Below are positions 1-8,290 of a DNA stretch of 37,827 bases, one piece after another. Each line of letters begins with the position of its first letter. Positions within the stretch are counted from its first letter, which is position 1. Source of the stretch: Candidatus Dormiibacterota bacterium (GTDB lineage Bacteria > Chloroflexota > Dormibacteria > Aeolococcales > Aeolococcaceae). Below the pieces are notes generated by a model. That model was not told where the DNA came from. It ran no database searches and worked only from the letters and a program-made list of their open reading frames with translations. The stretch lies in contig PLZA01000072.1 in the NCBI GenBank assembly GCA_003153505.1, forward strand, positions 1 to 37,827, given 5' to 3'. The translations under genes and the position numbers were made by a program.

Positions 1-2
1 TC

Positions 3-911
3 TGGTTCTTCGGCCACCCCGAGGTATACATCTTCGTTGTCCCGGCGTTTGGCTTGGTCATGGAAATGCTCCCGGCCTTCGCCAGAAAGCCGCTCTGGGG
101 GCGTCGCGTAGGAATCGGCGGCATGGTCGGGGTCGGCGTGCTGAGCTTCGTGGTCTGGCAGCATCACCTGTTTGTCAGCGGCATCGCACCCTCGCTGCGA
201 CCCTTCTACATGTTCTCCACGGAGATGATCTCGGTGCCGACCGGCATCATCTACCTGGTGGCGCTGGGAACCCTGTGGCGAGCGCGCACTCGCTTCGGGA
301 CGCCGATGCTCTTCATCTTCGCCTTCTTCTTCAACTTCCTGATCGGTGGGTTCACGGGCGTCTTTCTCTCCGACGTCCCGAGCGACTTCACTCTCCATGC
401 CAGCTACTTCGTGCAGGCACACTTCCACTACACGATCATGGGTGGGGAGGTCTTCGCGCTCATGGCCGGGATCGTCTATTACCTCCCAAAGATGACGGGT
501 CGCACCATGGACATCAAGCTCCTGCGCTACCAGTTCTGGGCGGTGTTCCTCACCTTCAATGGGACCTTCATCTCACTCATCGCCGTGGGCATCATGGGCA
601 TGCCGCGCCGGGACATCAGTTATGCCGCATACCTCCAGCCGATCAATGACAGCGCGTCGATCTTCGCGCTCGCGCTGGGTCTCTCCATGTCGCTCTTCCT
701 CGGCATTCTCATCTGGGAGGTTGTCATCAAGCAGCGTGTCGCCGCAGCCAACCCATGGGAGTCACTCGGCGTCGAGTGGCAGGTGCCGACGCCGGTGCCC
801 ACCTTCAACTTTGATCGGATGCCGGTTTCGTGGTCGCTCCCAGACAATTACGACACTGGGCAGCCGGCGGCAGACTTCGGACCTGCCGTACCAGCCTTGA
901 GTGGAGCCTGA
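3..911 (+). CDS. ctaD: Cytochrome c oxidase subunit I, 3' part (5' end outside window)
   Basis: This is the catalytic subunit of an aa3-type heme-copper oxidase, which reduces oxygen and pumps protons across the membrane. The reading frame is already open at base 3 and 302 residues are visible. The visible part begins WFFGHPEVY, which carries the first CuB histidine and the tyrosine cross-linked to it. A His-His pair in WQHHLF (visible residues 54-55) gives the other CuB ligands, and HFHY (about 140-143) gives the heme a3 and heme a ligands. The rest is alternating hydrophobic helices, with the GMPRR motif after the heme ligands. Subunit III starts 2 bases after the stop. Subunit II is not in the window and would be expected upstream. 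Confidence 0.97.
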   Translation, partial: WFFGHPEVYIFVVPAFGLVMEMLPAFARKPLWGRRVGIGGMVGVGVLSFVVWQHHLFVSGIAPSLRPFYMFSTEMISVPTGIIYLVALGTLWRARTRFGTPMLFIFAFFFNFLIGGFTGVFLSDVPSDFTLHASYFVQAHFHYTIMGGEVFALMAGIVYYLPKMTGRTMDIKLLRYQFWAVFLTFNGTFISLIAVGIMGMPRRDISYAAYLQPINDSASIFALALGLSMSLFLGILIWEVVIKQRVAAANPWESLGVEWQVPTPVPTFNFDRMPVSWSLPDNYDTGQPAADFGPAVPALSGA

Positions 912-913
912 GC

Positions 914-1516
914 ATGAGTGAGGTCAGCCCTACTGGACTTACCGTCATCGATGAGGTCAAAGGTGGCGCTCGAACGCTCGTCTTCAGCTCCCGGCTGGTG
1001 ATGGCGTCGAACACGACGCTTCAGTTGAGCCTCCTCTTCGCATTCCTTTATCTGAGGGCCAACAACTTCGGCGGTTCGTTTCATCCGAACGGCGTCGGCA
1101 CGCCGCCGCAGGTGCTCGCACTCATATCGCTCGCCTTCCCCGTGATCGGAGTGCTCGCCCTGTGGACCGTGTGGAGCACGGCCAGCAAGTCGCGGGCATC
1201 GAGCGCTCTGACGAGGATGCTCTGGCTGGCGGTTCTGGCCGCCGTCCTCACGGGAGCGGTGCGCATCCTGCTCATGTACCAGTTCAACTGGACGCTCGAC
1301 AGTGCCGGCACCTATGCCGACCTCGCGACCCTCTGGTACGCGATCCTCTTGGCCGAATTCATCGGCGTAGGGCTGTGGTTGCTCAGCCTGGTCATGGGGC
1401 ATGTCCGCGGCACCGATCGCCTCAGCACAGCGCACGCCCGAGCCATCCTGGAGCAGTGGACCTACATTACCGGCGTCTCCATTGCGGTATACCTGCTGAT
1501 CCAGTACGCCTCATAG
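914..1516 (+). CDS. ctaE: Cytochrome c oxidase subunit III family protein
   Basis: A 200-residue integral membrane protein of the heme-copper oxidase subunit III family, which supports the catalytic subunit. I see five hydrophobic segments, roughly at residues 35-47, 67-90, 101-122, 142-170 and 180-199. This is shorter than the seven-helix mitochondrial type but usual for short bacterial subunit III. An upstream in-frame start exists, but it would overlap subunit I by 80 bases; the ATG two bases after the subunit I stop fits operon spacing better. It is followed after 6 bases by ctaG. The family call rests on position and hydrophobic pattern more than on diagnostic residues. Confidence 0.82.
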   Translation: MSEVSPTGLTVIDEVKGGARTLVFSSRLVMASNTTLQLSLLFAFLYLRANNFGGSFHPNGVGTPPQVLALISLAFPVIGVLALWTVWSTASKSRASSALTRMLWLAVLAAVLTGAVRILLMYQFNWTLDSAGTYADLATLWYAILLAEFIGVGLWLLSLVMGHVRGTDRLSTAHARAILEQWTYITGVSIAVYLLIQYAS

Positions 1517-1522
1517 GCCGGC

Positions 1523-2362
1523 ATGCTCTGGCCACCGCTGCTCAACTGGAGTTTCGAACCAGTACCGATCGTGGGATGCGCGACGGCGGCGTATCTGTAC
1601 TGGCGCGGGCGGCGAACAGCCTCGGTGGCCCTGGGACGGGAAGCAGCGTGGGACAACGGGGACACGGCGTTCGCGTTCGGCCTTGGCGTGCTCCTGCTCG
1701 CGCTGGTATCACCGCTCGCGTCCTTCGACACCACGCTGCAGTGGGATCACATGGTGCAGCACGTCCTCCTGCTGCTCGTGGCACCTCCACTCATCCTGCT
1801 CGCTGACCCGTTTCGCACCGCGTGGGCGGGGTATCTGGCCGCCCAGGGACGGCCGATCAAAGTCGAGGGAACGTGGCCGGCGCGTGTCATGCACGGGGTC
1901 CATTCGGGTTCCAGAGCTGCGAGCGTGGTCGTGCTCGCTTTCAGCATCGATCTTCTTGTCTGGCATGTCCCAGCCATCTACAACGCAACCCTTCGGATTG
2001 CGTCAGTGCACGATCTCGAACACCTCACGTTCCTGGTGGTCGGCCTGTTGTTCTGGGATCAGGTGATCAGCCCGATCCAGGCAACCGGCCGGCTGACGTT
2101 GCTCGGCCGCGCAGTCGTGGTGCTCATCGGGATGTTCGTGAGCTGGGGTCTCGCCATCGTCATCGGCTACGCCACCCATCCGCTCTACGCATACCCGACC
2201 CCCACCGGCGGCCTCAGCCTGCTCACTGACCAGGAGATCGCCGCGGGCGTGATGTGGGTTCCCGGAGGGACACCATTTCTGATTGCACTGCTCTACCTGG
2301 GAATCAGGTGGTTCGAGGTGGACGATCGCTCGGCAGCGACGGCGTCGGTGGTGCGGCCGTGA
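1523..2362 (+). CDS. ctaG: Cytochrome c oxidase assembly protein, CtaG (caa3 type)
   Basis: A 279-residue multi-pass membrane protein of the caa3_CtaG family, needed for maturation of the aa3/caa3 oxidase, probably for CuB insertion. It begins MLWPPLLNWSFEP, a typical start for this family. About seven membrane segments follow. Conserved features include the histidine-rich segment WDHMVQHVLLLLVAPPLIL (about residues 73-91), a WHVPAIYNATL segment (about 148-158) and EHLTFLVVGLLFWDQV (about 166-181). It sits between subunit III and the TlpA-like lipoprotein; its TGA overlaps the next gene's GTG. This is not the Cox11-type CtaG, which has one membrane anchor and a periplasmic domain. Confidence 0.9.
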   Translation: MLWPPLLNWSFEPVPIVGCATAAYLYWRGRRTASVALGREAAWDNGDTAFAFGLGVLLLALVSPLASFDTTLQWDHMVQHVLLLLVAPPLILLADPFRTAWAGYLAAQGRPIKVEGTWPARVMHGVHSGSRAASVVVLAFSIDLLVWHVPAIYNATLRIASVHDLEHLTFLVVGLLFWDQVISPIQATGRLTLLGRAVVVLIGMFVSWGLAIVIGYATHPLYAYPTPTGGLSLLTDQEIAAGVMWVPGGTPFLIALLYLGIRWFEVDDRSAATASVVRP

Positions 2363-2886
2363 CGAGCAGGCGGCGCCTGGTGCTCTTATGCATCGTTGCG
2401 TTCGGCGTTGCGGGTTGCGGAGCGAGCCCTCCGGCGTCGACGCCACCTCTGCAGGTCACCGCCTCCGGCGGTCCCACGCTGACCGGAAAGGATGTCCACA
2501 TCACCTCATTCCGCGGCCATCCCGTCGTCATGATCTTCTGGGCCTCGTGGTGCGGCCCTTGCCACGATGAGCAGCCGTCGCTGAACGCCGCGTACGGGAA
2601 GTGGTCTGCTCGCGATGTCGCGTTCTTGGGCGTCGATCTGCGCGACACCACACGTCCGGCACTGGCCTTTCAATCGCACTACAAGGTGCCCTATCCCAGC
2701 ATCGCGGACACCAACGCGACCCTCGCTGTCGAGTACCGTATTCCCTCAGCACCGGCATTGGTCTTTCTCAACACGCAGGGCAAGGTCGCCGATGTCGTCC
2801 TGGGAGCACTCGGGACCATGAGCGTGACCGATTTCAATGCGGAGATCACGACGCTCCTGGGCAAGTCACCGGCAGCGAGCGCGTAG
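2359..2886 (+). CDS. TlpA/ResA-like thioredoxin-fold lipoprotein
   Basis: A 175-residue exported thiol-disulfide protein. The start is the GTG overlapping the ctaG stop (GTGA), which puts a clean signal peptide at the N-terminus: an Arg-rich n-region, LVLLCIVAFGV, then the lipobox VAGC with the lipidated cysteine at residue 20. The redoxin domain holds WCGPC (Cys65, Cys68) in the context FWASWCGPCHDEQP. A cis-Pro loop is likely at IPSAPALVF (about residue 133). Given its neighbours it probably reduces cysteines of cytochrome c or of the CuA site during oxidase assembly. The fold and export are clear. The exact substrate is an inference, and it could equally serve as a ResA-like cytochrome c maturation factor. 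Confidence 0.88.
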   Translation: MTSRRRLVLLCIVAFGVAGCGASPPASTPPLQVTASGGPTLTGKDVHITSFRGHPVVMIFWASWCGPCHDEQPSLNAAYGKWSARDVAFLGVDLRDTTRPALAFQSHYKVPYPSIADTNATLAVEYRIPSAPALVFLNTQGKVADVVLGALGTMSVTDFNAEITTLLGKSPAASA

Positions 2887-2894
2887 GAGCGGAC

Positions 2895-3848
2895 ATGCAG
2901 ACCAGCGCAGACATTGTCCTGAGCCCACCAGACGCCCTCGGCGCGTCGGGTGGTGCCGACAGAGTCGCGCGCGCCACGTCACGCCACATGCGCGCAACCG
3001 CTCGCGACTACATCAGCCTCGCCAAGCCGCGAATCATCGTCCTGCTGCTCATCACAGAGATCGCGACCATGGTCATCGCTGCCCGTGGCATCCCCTCGCC
3101 TGCGCTGCTGTTCTGGGCAGCGCTTGGCGGCGCGCTAGCATCGGGGGGATCGGGGGCGATCAACTGCTGGTACGACCGTGACATCGACCGGGTCATGGCG
3201 CGCACGTGCAGCCGGCCGCTGCCTTCAGGGCGCATCCTGCCCTGGCAGGCGCTCACGTTCGGCGTCTCGCTCATCGGGGCATCTGTGGTGGTGTTCAGCG
3301 TCGCGGTGAACACGCTGGCGGCGGCACTCGCCCTGGCAGGCGGCCTCTTCTACGTCTTCATCTACACCATGCTGCTCAAGCGCAGGACGCCACTCAACAT
3401 CGTGATCGGCGGCGCCGCCGGCGCGTTTCCGCCGCTGGTTGGATGGGCCGCTGTCCAGGGCAACATCGGCTGGCCGGCCTTCGTGCTGTTTGCGCTGGTC
3501 TTCCTCTGGACGCCGCCGCACTTCTGGTCACTGGCGCTGCTGCTGCGCCGCGACTACAGGAACGCGAGCGTGCCGATGCTCCCCGGGATCATCGGCACAG
3601 CCAGGACCCATCGCCGGATTCTGCTGTACCTCGTCGCGTTGATCGGGGCGAGCCTCCTCCCCGGGCTCATGCTCGGGATCGGCTACACGGTTGGCGCTGC
3701 AGCGCTTGGCGGCTGCTATCTGGCCCTGGCGTTGTGGGCTCGAGCCAAGGCGACATCACACGCAGCTGCACTCCTGTTCCACTACTCGCTGGCGTATCTC
3801 GCTCTCATTTTCGTGGTGGGTGCGGTGACCGCCGTGGTGATCGGGTAG
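2895..3848 (+). CDS. ctaB: Protoheme IX farnesyltransferase (heme O synthase)
   Basis: A 317-residue polytopic UbiA-family prenyltransferase that transfers a farnesyl group to protoheme IX, making heme O, the precursor of heme A for the neighbouring oxidase. The first Asp-rich motif is NCWYDRDID (Asn90, Asp94, Asp98), followed by RPLPSG. YTMLLKRRTPLNIVIGG and a DYRN motif (second Asp-rich region) also fit the family, and eight to nine membrane helices can be drawn. The ATG at 2895, 8 bases after the previous stop, is preferred over a long upstream extension that would overlap the lipoprotein gene. The N-terminal tail of about 35 residues is longer than usual. No ctaA (heme A synthase) is in view. 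Confidence 0.95.
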   Translation: MQTSADIVLSPPDALGASGGADRVARATSRHMRATARDYISLAKPRIIVLLLITEIATMVIAARGIPSPALLFWAALGGALASGGSGAINCWYDRDIDRVMARTCSRPLPSGRILPWQALTFGVSLIGASVVVFSVAVNTLAAALALAGGLFYVFIYTMLLKRRTPLNIVIGGAAGAFPPLVGWAAVQGNIGWPAFVLFALVFLWTPPHFWSLALLLRRDYRNASVPMLPGIIGTARTHRRILLYLVALIGASLLPGLMLGIGYTVGAAALGGCYLALALWARAKATSHAAALLFHYSLAYLALIFVVGAVTAVVIG

Positions 3849-3867
3849 GCGGGACGTTCCATTGGCC

Positions 3868-3912
3868 GCGACGATGCTGAGCGCCGAGAGCGCCGGTAAC
3901 CGGATCGTCCGC
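3868..3912. terminator. Possible bidirectional hairpin between convergent genes
   Basis: The gap between ctaB and the facing methyltransferase gene contains GCGACGAT (3868-3875) pairing with ATCGTCCGC (3904-3912) with one bulged base, enclosing an inner palindrome CCGGTAACCGG (3893-3903). There is no T-run, so it would not be a classical intrinsic terminator. Its position between convergent genes is the main support. Confidence 0.25.
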
Positions 3913-3936
3913 AGCCCCGGCCGTTGATGATCGCGT

Positions 3937-4866
3937 TCAGCGTTTGGCGAGCGTCTGTCGCAGCCGGCGCTGCATTCGCCAGGCGCTCCGCACGACCGGG
4001 AACCCCGGAAGCGCACGGAGTCGCGCGAGCTGGCGGATGGCCTCGGCACGCTCGCGCTCTGCCTCGGCGAACTGGCGCGACCTCGCTGCAACGACCTGCC
4101 ACGACAGTCGCAACTTTCCCGCCAGCACGGCGGGCTCGGCTGTTTCTGACGATCGGCGCAGCACGAAACCGAATTCGAACCCCTCGGGTTCGTCGGCGAC
4201 GAACATCGCGTCGAGCAGATCCCATCGCATCCCCATTTCGAGAACCGTGTACTCGAGTACCGGCAGGACCTCATCCTCCGACCAGCAGTGAACATGGATG
4301 GATCGCTGCCGGTGCAGGTCGAACTCTTCGCGCTGCTGCTCTGGCGTCCATGTCGGATCCCAGACATCCGTCTTGCGCAGGTAATCCTCGATGTGCTCGT
4401 CGCTGACAACCGTGACCCGATCACGGTGATCCGCGATGAGATGCGCCAACGGTGTTGGTGATCGCTTCCGATCGAAGGTGTATCGGCGATCTGGAAGGAA
4501 CACGAGGACGACGGCACCTGGTTTCAAGACCCGGTGGATCTCCGCGATCTGGGTGAGCGGGTCGGCGAGATGTTCGAGCAGGTGGCTTGCGATCACGAAG
4601 TCCTGACTCGCGTCCGCAAGTGATGCGAGTCCATCGACGTCGAGGTTGGCCACGATGTCGGGCCGGGTGAAGGTCGCGCCGGCCTCGACGTTGGTGAAGA
4701 GCGCCACGTTCTCCTCTGGCTGCCATCGGTCCACGTACCGCACCGAGACACCAGGGAAGAGGATCGGCATCGGATGATGGCCCGGGCCCAGCTCGACTCC
4801 TGAACCATTGAGAAATCGCGTGAGCAACGCACGTGGTGTTGGGCTCACGTCGGGTGTGCTGGTCAT
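3937..4866 (-). CDS. SAM-dependent class I methyltransferase
   Basis: A 309-residue protein with a Rossmann-fold methyltransferase core of the Methyltransf_11 kind. Motif I is GVELGPGHHPMPI (about residues 23-35) and YVDRW is the acidic strand that binds the ribose. ASHLLEHLADP (about 93-103) is the typical post-motif, followed by RVLKPGAVVLVFLPD. The C-terminal 70 residues are charged and Arg-rich and look helical. Such proteins often modify sugars, lipids or small metabolites near cell-envelope genes, but no partner gene is present here, so the substrate cannot be named. It stands alone, facing ctaB. Confidence 0.8.
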   Translation of the reverse strand: MTSTPDVSPTPRALLTRFLNGSGVELGPGHHPMPILFPGVSVRYVDRWQPEENVALFTNVEAGATFTRPDIVANLDVDGLASLADASQDFVIASHLLEHLADPLTQIAEIHRVLKPGAVVLVFLPDRRYTFDRKRSPTPLAHLIADHRDRVTVVSDEHIEDYLRKTDVWDPTWTPEQQREEFDLHRQRSIHVHCWSEDEVLPVLEYTVLEMGMRWDLLDAMFVADEPEGFEFGFVLRRSSETAEPAVLAGKLRLSWQVVAARSRQFAEAERERAEAIRQLARLRALPGFPVVRSAWRMQRRLRQTLAKR

Positions 4867-4965
4867 CGCTGTCGCCCAATCATGAGGCCGGCGCGCGGGA
4901 TCGCGATCGTAGCCGTGAGCTGCGCGACGGCCAGCCCGGCTCCGCGGTGAACCGGACTGGCCGCG

Positions 4966-5202
4966 ATGTCGCTGTCAGTGGCCAGATCTGGATTGTGCTA
5001 CAATCTGCGACAAGACCAATCTTCCTGGAGCAATCGATATGGCACGAACAGTCTGGCTCACGCTGCGAGCCTCTACGGTCTGGAGACCGGCCGGCCATGC
5101 CGCGCGTGCGGCGCGCCGATCGCCCAACAGGATGCGTTCGGCACCAGCGAAGGCGTCTGCCACCGCTGCCGCGAGCGGGCGGACGCGAACGCGAACGCAT
5201 AG
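4966..5202 (+). CDS. Putative small zinc-ribbon protein (start uncertain)
   Basis: The open frame encodes a short protein ending in CRACGAP, a 13-residue spacer and CHRCRER, two CxxC knuckles typical of a zinc ribbon. Third codon positions downstream of about 5030 are strongly G/C in this frame, unlike the overlapping frames, which supports real coding. The start is unclear. The first ATG (4966) lies upstream of the TACAAT -10 at 4999-5004 and its palindrome, so a transcript from that promoter would miss it. The ATG at 5039 with a GGAG just upstream is in another frame. Either an unusual start is used, or the promoter serves only gntR and this peptide is minor. Confidence 0.35.
   Translation: MSLSVARSGLCYNLRQDQSSWSNRYGTNSLAHAASLYGLETGRPCRACGAPIAQQDAFGTSEGVCHRCRERADANANA
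4991..5005. promoter_or_regulatory. Candidate GntR operator overlapping a -10 box
   Basis: GATTGT-GCT-ACAATC is a perfect 6-bp inverted repeat with a 3-bp centre, followed by CTGC. The right half forms TACAAT (4999-5004), a good -10 hexamer reading toward gntR. The TTGT-N3-ACAA core resembles known operators of FadR/FCD-type GntR regulators. It fits autoregulation by steric block of RNA polymerase. Confidence 0.6.
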
Positions 5203-5238
5203 CCTCGCGCTCTCGGACGTTCCCCAGGCCACTCGGCG

Positions 5239-5955
5239 ATGCGCATGACCGCCATCCGCCGCCAGACGACCTCTCGAGTTGAGACGCTTGAGGACGAACT
5301 CGAGCGCCGCGTGCTCGAAGGGCGCTTCAAGCCGGGGGAGCATCTCGGCGAGATCGCGCTCGCAGAGGAGTTCGATGTCGGGCGGAATACGCTGCGTGCC
5401 GCGTTCGACGGTCTGGCCGGGCGGGGCCTGCTGGTCAAGTCACGGAACCGCGGCGTCTTCGTTCGCGCGCTCACTGCCCACGACCTCGCCGAGATCTATG
5501 AACTGCGGACCGCCCTCGAAGTACAGGCGTCGCGCATGCTCGCCGCGCGCAGGGTTGTCCCTGCCGGCGCCCGGACCGCACTCGCGCAGCACCACCGCCT
5601 CAGCGCTAACTCCTCACGGCGCATCGTCGTGGAGGCTGATCTCGCCTTCCATCGCGCGCTCGTCATCGGGACGGGGAACGCGCGACTGACGCGCGCACAC
5701 AAGAACCTCGAGGTCGAAATCCTCTTGTGTCTCGCACAGCTGGTGCAGGGGTATGCGACGGTCAGCCAGCTCGGCGATGAGCACGGTGCGCTGCTCGAAG
5801 CCATCGAAAAGGGTGAGCCGTCGACGGCGGAGAGCGTCATCCGTCACCACCTGGAGAACGCCACGTCGTGGCTGATCGAACACGCGACCACGCGCGACGA
5901 CGGTCTTTACGCGCTCGCCCGGCCGGCTCCGATCGTGTCGAGTGACCTCGGGTAG
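5239..5955 (+). CDS. GntR-family transcriptional regulator, FCD subfamily
   Basis: A 238-residue regulator. Residues about 15-78 form the GntR winged helix: LEDELERRVLEGRFKPGEHL, then LAEEFDVGRNTLRAAFDGLAGRGLL and the wing KSRNRGVFVRAL. Residues about 85-215 fit the FCD all-helical ligand-binding domain, with AEIYELRTALE, ADLAFHRALV and a C-terminal EHGALLEAIEKGEPSTAESVIRHHL; the D-H-H pattern of metal-dependent FCD proteins is present. Its 3' end overlaps the 3' end of the opposing mgsA gene by 49 bases. Matching palindromes upstream of this gene and of mgsA suggest it controls both. The effector is unknown. Confidence 0.9.
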   Translation: MRMTAIRRQTTSRVETLEDELERRVLEGRFKPGEHLGEIALAEEFDVGRNTLRAAFDGLAGRGLLVKSRNRGVFVRALTAHDLAEIYELRTALEVQASRMLAARRVVPAGARTALAQHHRLSANSSRRIVVEADLAFHRALVIGTGNARLTRAHKNLEVEILLCLAQLVQGYATVSQLGDEHGALLEAIEKGEPSTAESVIRHHLENATSWLIEHATTRDDGLYALARPAPIVSSDLG

Positions 5956-6350
5956 ACCTCGTCGATCAGCGGGCTTGACAGGACGAAGTCGGCGGTCGCC
6001 CGGTTGCAGGCCATCGGGATGTTGTGCACGACCGCAATCCGGAGCAGTGCCTTCACGTCGACGTCGTGGGGATGCGGCTCAAGGGGATCCCAGAAGAAGA
6101 TGATCACGTCGATCCGCCCTTCAGCGATCGCTGCGCCGACCTGTTGATCTCCGCCGAGCGGACCGGTCAGGAAGCGATGAACGGGCAGCCCCAACTCGTT
6201 GGCGACCATCGACCCGGTGGTGCCGGTGCCAAGGAGATCGTGGCGCGCAAGAGTGTCGCGGTTGAAGCGTGCCCACTCGAGCATGTCGGCTTTCTTGTTG
6301 TCGTGTGCGATCAGCACGATCTGCTTTCGTTTTGGGCCTGAACGTGGCAT
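5907..6350 (-). CDS. mgsA: Methylglyoxal synthase
   Basis: A 147-residue cytosolic lyase that converts dihydroxyacetone phosphate to methylglyoxal and phosphate, a bypass that relieves sugar-phosphate stress. All residues known to matter in the E. coli enzyme have counterparts at an offset of three: His16, Asp68 (in GPLGGDQQ), Asp88 (in FFWDPL), His95 and Asp98 (in PHDVDVKALLR). GTGTTG (41-46) binds phosphate. The ATG at 6350 is chosen because a GGGAGG ribosome site lies 8 bases upstream; a longer upstream frame lacks conserved sequence. The leader contains a palindrome matching the one upstream of gntR. Length is normal for the family. Confidence 0.97.
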   Translation of the reverse strand: MPRSGPKRKQIVLIAHDNKKADMLEWARFNRDTLARHDLLGTGTTGSMVANELGLPVHRFLTGPLGGDQQVGAAIAEGRIDVIIFFWDPLEPHPHDVDVKALLRIAVVHNIPMACNRATADFVLSSPLIDEVYPRSLDTIGAGRASA

Positions 6351-6388
6351 GGTTCGCCTCCCGCTGAGCTGCTGCGAGTTCCTCAGAA

Positions 6389-6401
6389 ATTGTATCACAA
6401 T
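6389..6401. promoter_or_regulatory. Second candidate GntR operator, in the mgsA promoter
   Basis: ATTGT-ATC-ACAAT is a perfect 5-bp inverted repeat with a 3-bp centre, followed by CTGC exactly as at 4991-5005. On the minus strand it contains TACAAT (6394-6389), a -10 box reading toward mgsA, so both sites place the repeat over a TACAAT. The MFS gene diverges from the other side and may be co-controlled. Confidence 0.6.
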
Positions 6402-6545
6402 CTGCCGGGAGGCCCAGCAGCCGCAGCCTTCGATCCTGTCCGTTCGCGGCGTGCGAGATCCGGGCACGGGCGCATCTCGTGGGTTGGCTCCGCGCCGCGC
6501 TGACGTGCGTCCCTGCCAGACTCACGGGGTGATCGAGGCGGCGTC

Positions 6546-8282
6546 ATAGCGACGACCAGCGGCGCAGCGCGCACCGTCACGCCGGCTCGAGGCAGCCGCG
6601 GCGACGGCTACAAGTGGATCGCGCTCTCCAACACTACGGTCGGCGTCCTGCTGGCAACCATCGATGCCTCGATCATGCTGATCGCGATGCCGGACATCTT
6701 CCGTGGCATCGGACTCAACCCGCTCGATCCGGCGAACAGCTTCTACCTGCTCTGGATGATCCTCGGGTTCCTGATCGTGAGCAGCGTGCTCGTGGTTGGG
6801 CTGGGCCGCCTCGGTGACATCGTCGGTCGGGTGCGCATCTACAACCTCGGCTTCGTCATCTATACCGGCGCGTCGTTGCTGCTGACCATCGACTGGATGA
6901 CGGGGCCGGCGGGCGCGATCTGGCTGATGGTCTTCCGTGTCGTGCAGGGCATCGGGGCCGCGTGCCTCATCGGCAACTCTGCCGCGATTCTCACCGATGC
7001 CTTCCCGGTGAATCAGCGCGGCCTGGCACTCGGCATCAACAACATCGCGGGCATCAGTGGGGTCTTCATCGGGCTCGTGCTCGGCGGCCTGCTCGCGCCG
7101 ATCAACTGGCGGTTGGTGTTTCTCGTCTCCGTGCCCTTCGGTCTATTCGGCACCGTCTGGGCGTACCACAAGCTGCAGGAGCGCGGGGTCCGGCGGCGCG
7201 TCCCGATCGACTGGCTCGGCAACCTCACGTTCGCGATCGGCTTGATTCTCGTGATGATCGGCATCACCTATGGCATCGAGCCATACAAGACCGATCCGAT
7301 GGGGTGGACGAGCCCGTTCGTGCTCTCGACGCTGGCCCTCGGGGCAGCGTTCCTGACAGCCTTTGCGCTGATCGAGGGTCGGGTCGAAAACCCGATGTTC
7401 CGTCTCGGCCTCTTTCGCATCCGCGCTTTCACATTCGGGACACTCTCGAGCTTTCTTGCCGCCGTCGGGCGCGGCGGGCTGATGTTCATGCTGATCATCT
7501 GGCTGCAGGGGATCTGGTTACCCGAGCACGGTTACAGCTTCACGTCGACACCGCTGTGGGCGGGCATCTACATGATCCCGCTGACCGTCGGATTCCTCCT
7601 CGCAGGTCCCGCATCCGGCTTCCTGTCCGACCGCTTCGGCTCGCGACCCTTCGCGACCGGGGGGATGATCGGCGCGGCCGCGAGCTTCGCGTTCCTGCAG
7701 CTCCTGCCGATCGACTTTCCCTACCAGCTGTTCGCGCTGATCCTCTTCCTCAACGGTCTCTCGATGGGGGCGTTCGCGTCGCCCAACCGCGCGGGCGTCA
7801 TGAACAGCCTGCCACCGGGTGACCGCGGCGCCGGCGGCGGCATGAACGCGACGTTCCAGAGCTCGGCCCAGGTGCTCTCGATCGGCATCTTCTTCACACT
7901 GATGATCACCGGCCTGGCGGCGACACTCTCGACGACCATGACCGCGGGCCTTGAAGCCCACGGGGTCTCGCCATCGGTGGCGGAGCATGTCGGCCACCTG
8001 CCTCCCGTCTCGATCCTGTTTGCGGCCTTCCTCGGGTACAACCCCATCCAATCCCTCGTGGGGACGCACGTCCTCTCCCAGCTGTCGGCAGTCAATGCGT
8101 CCACGCTGACCGGTCGGCAGTTCTTTCCGGAGTTGATCTCAGGACCGTTCGCCGCCGGGCTGCACCAGGCATTCACGTTCTCCCTGGTGGTGTGCCTGAT
8201 CGCGGCTGTTGCGTCGTGGTCACGTGGGAAACGTATCGGCACCGCGCAGACGGCGATCGCCCCCGAGCCACCGGAGCTCTGA
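6546..8282 (+). CDS. MFS transporter, 14-TM DHA2/EmrB-like family
   Basis: About 578 residues with fourteen predicted membrane segments, typical of proton-driven drug:H+ antiporters of the DHA2 family. The N-terminal NTTVGVLLATIDASIMLIAMPDIF segment and a GRLGDIVGR loop (motif A, between TM2 and TM3) are characteristic. The first ATG in frame (6675) would cut into TM1. The frame runs back to a TGA at 6501 without any ATG, GTG or TTG. The only place with a ribosome site is the ATA at 6546, 7 bases after a GAGG, giving an N-terminus MATTSGAARTVTP. So the start is either a rare AUA codon or a base error for ATG. It diverges from mgsA across the palindrome region. The substrate is unknown. Confidence 0.88.
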   Translation: MATTSGAARTVTPARGSRGDGYKWIALSNTTVGVLLATIDASIMLIAMPDIFRGIGLNPLDPANSFYLLWMILGFLIVSSVLVVGLGRLGDIVGRVRIYNLGFVIYTGASLLLTIDWMTGPAGAIWLMVFRVVQGIGAACLIGNSAAILTDAFPVNQRGLALGINNIAGISGVFIGLVLGGLLAPINWRLVFLVSVPFGLFGTVWAYHKLQERGVRRRVPIDWLGNLTFAIGLILVMIGITYGIEPYKTDPMGWTSPFVLSTLALGAAFLTAFALIEGRVENPMFRLGLFRIRAFTFGTLSSFLAAVGRGGLMFMLIIWLQGIWLPEHGYSFTSTPLWAGIYMIPLTVGFLLAGPASGFLSDRFGSRPFATGGMIGAAASFAFLQLLPIDFPYQLFALILFLNGLSMGAFASPNRAGVMNSLPPGDRGAGGGMNATFQSSAQVLSIGIFFTLMITGLAATLSTTMTAGLEAHGVSPSVAEHVGHLPPVSILFAAFLGYNPIQSLVGTHVLSQLSAVNASTLTGRQFFPELISGPFAAGLHQAFTFSLVVCLIAAVASWSRGKRIGTAQTAIAPEPPEL

Positions 8283-8290
8283 CGCGCCGG

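Noticed and set aside
5039..5248. 69-residue Arg-rich ORF with an RBS-like GGAG (ATG at 5039)
   Set aside because: Third-position GC is weak in this frame and strong in the overlapping zinc-ribbon frame; no motif.
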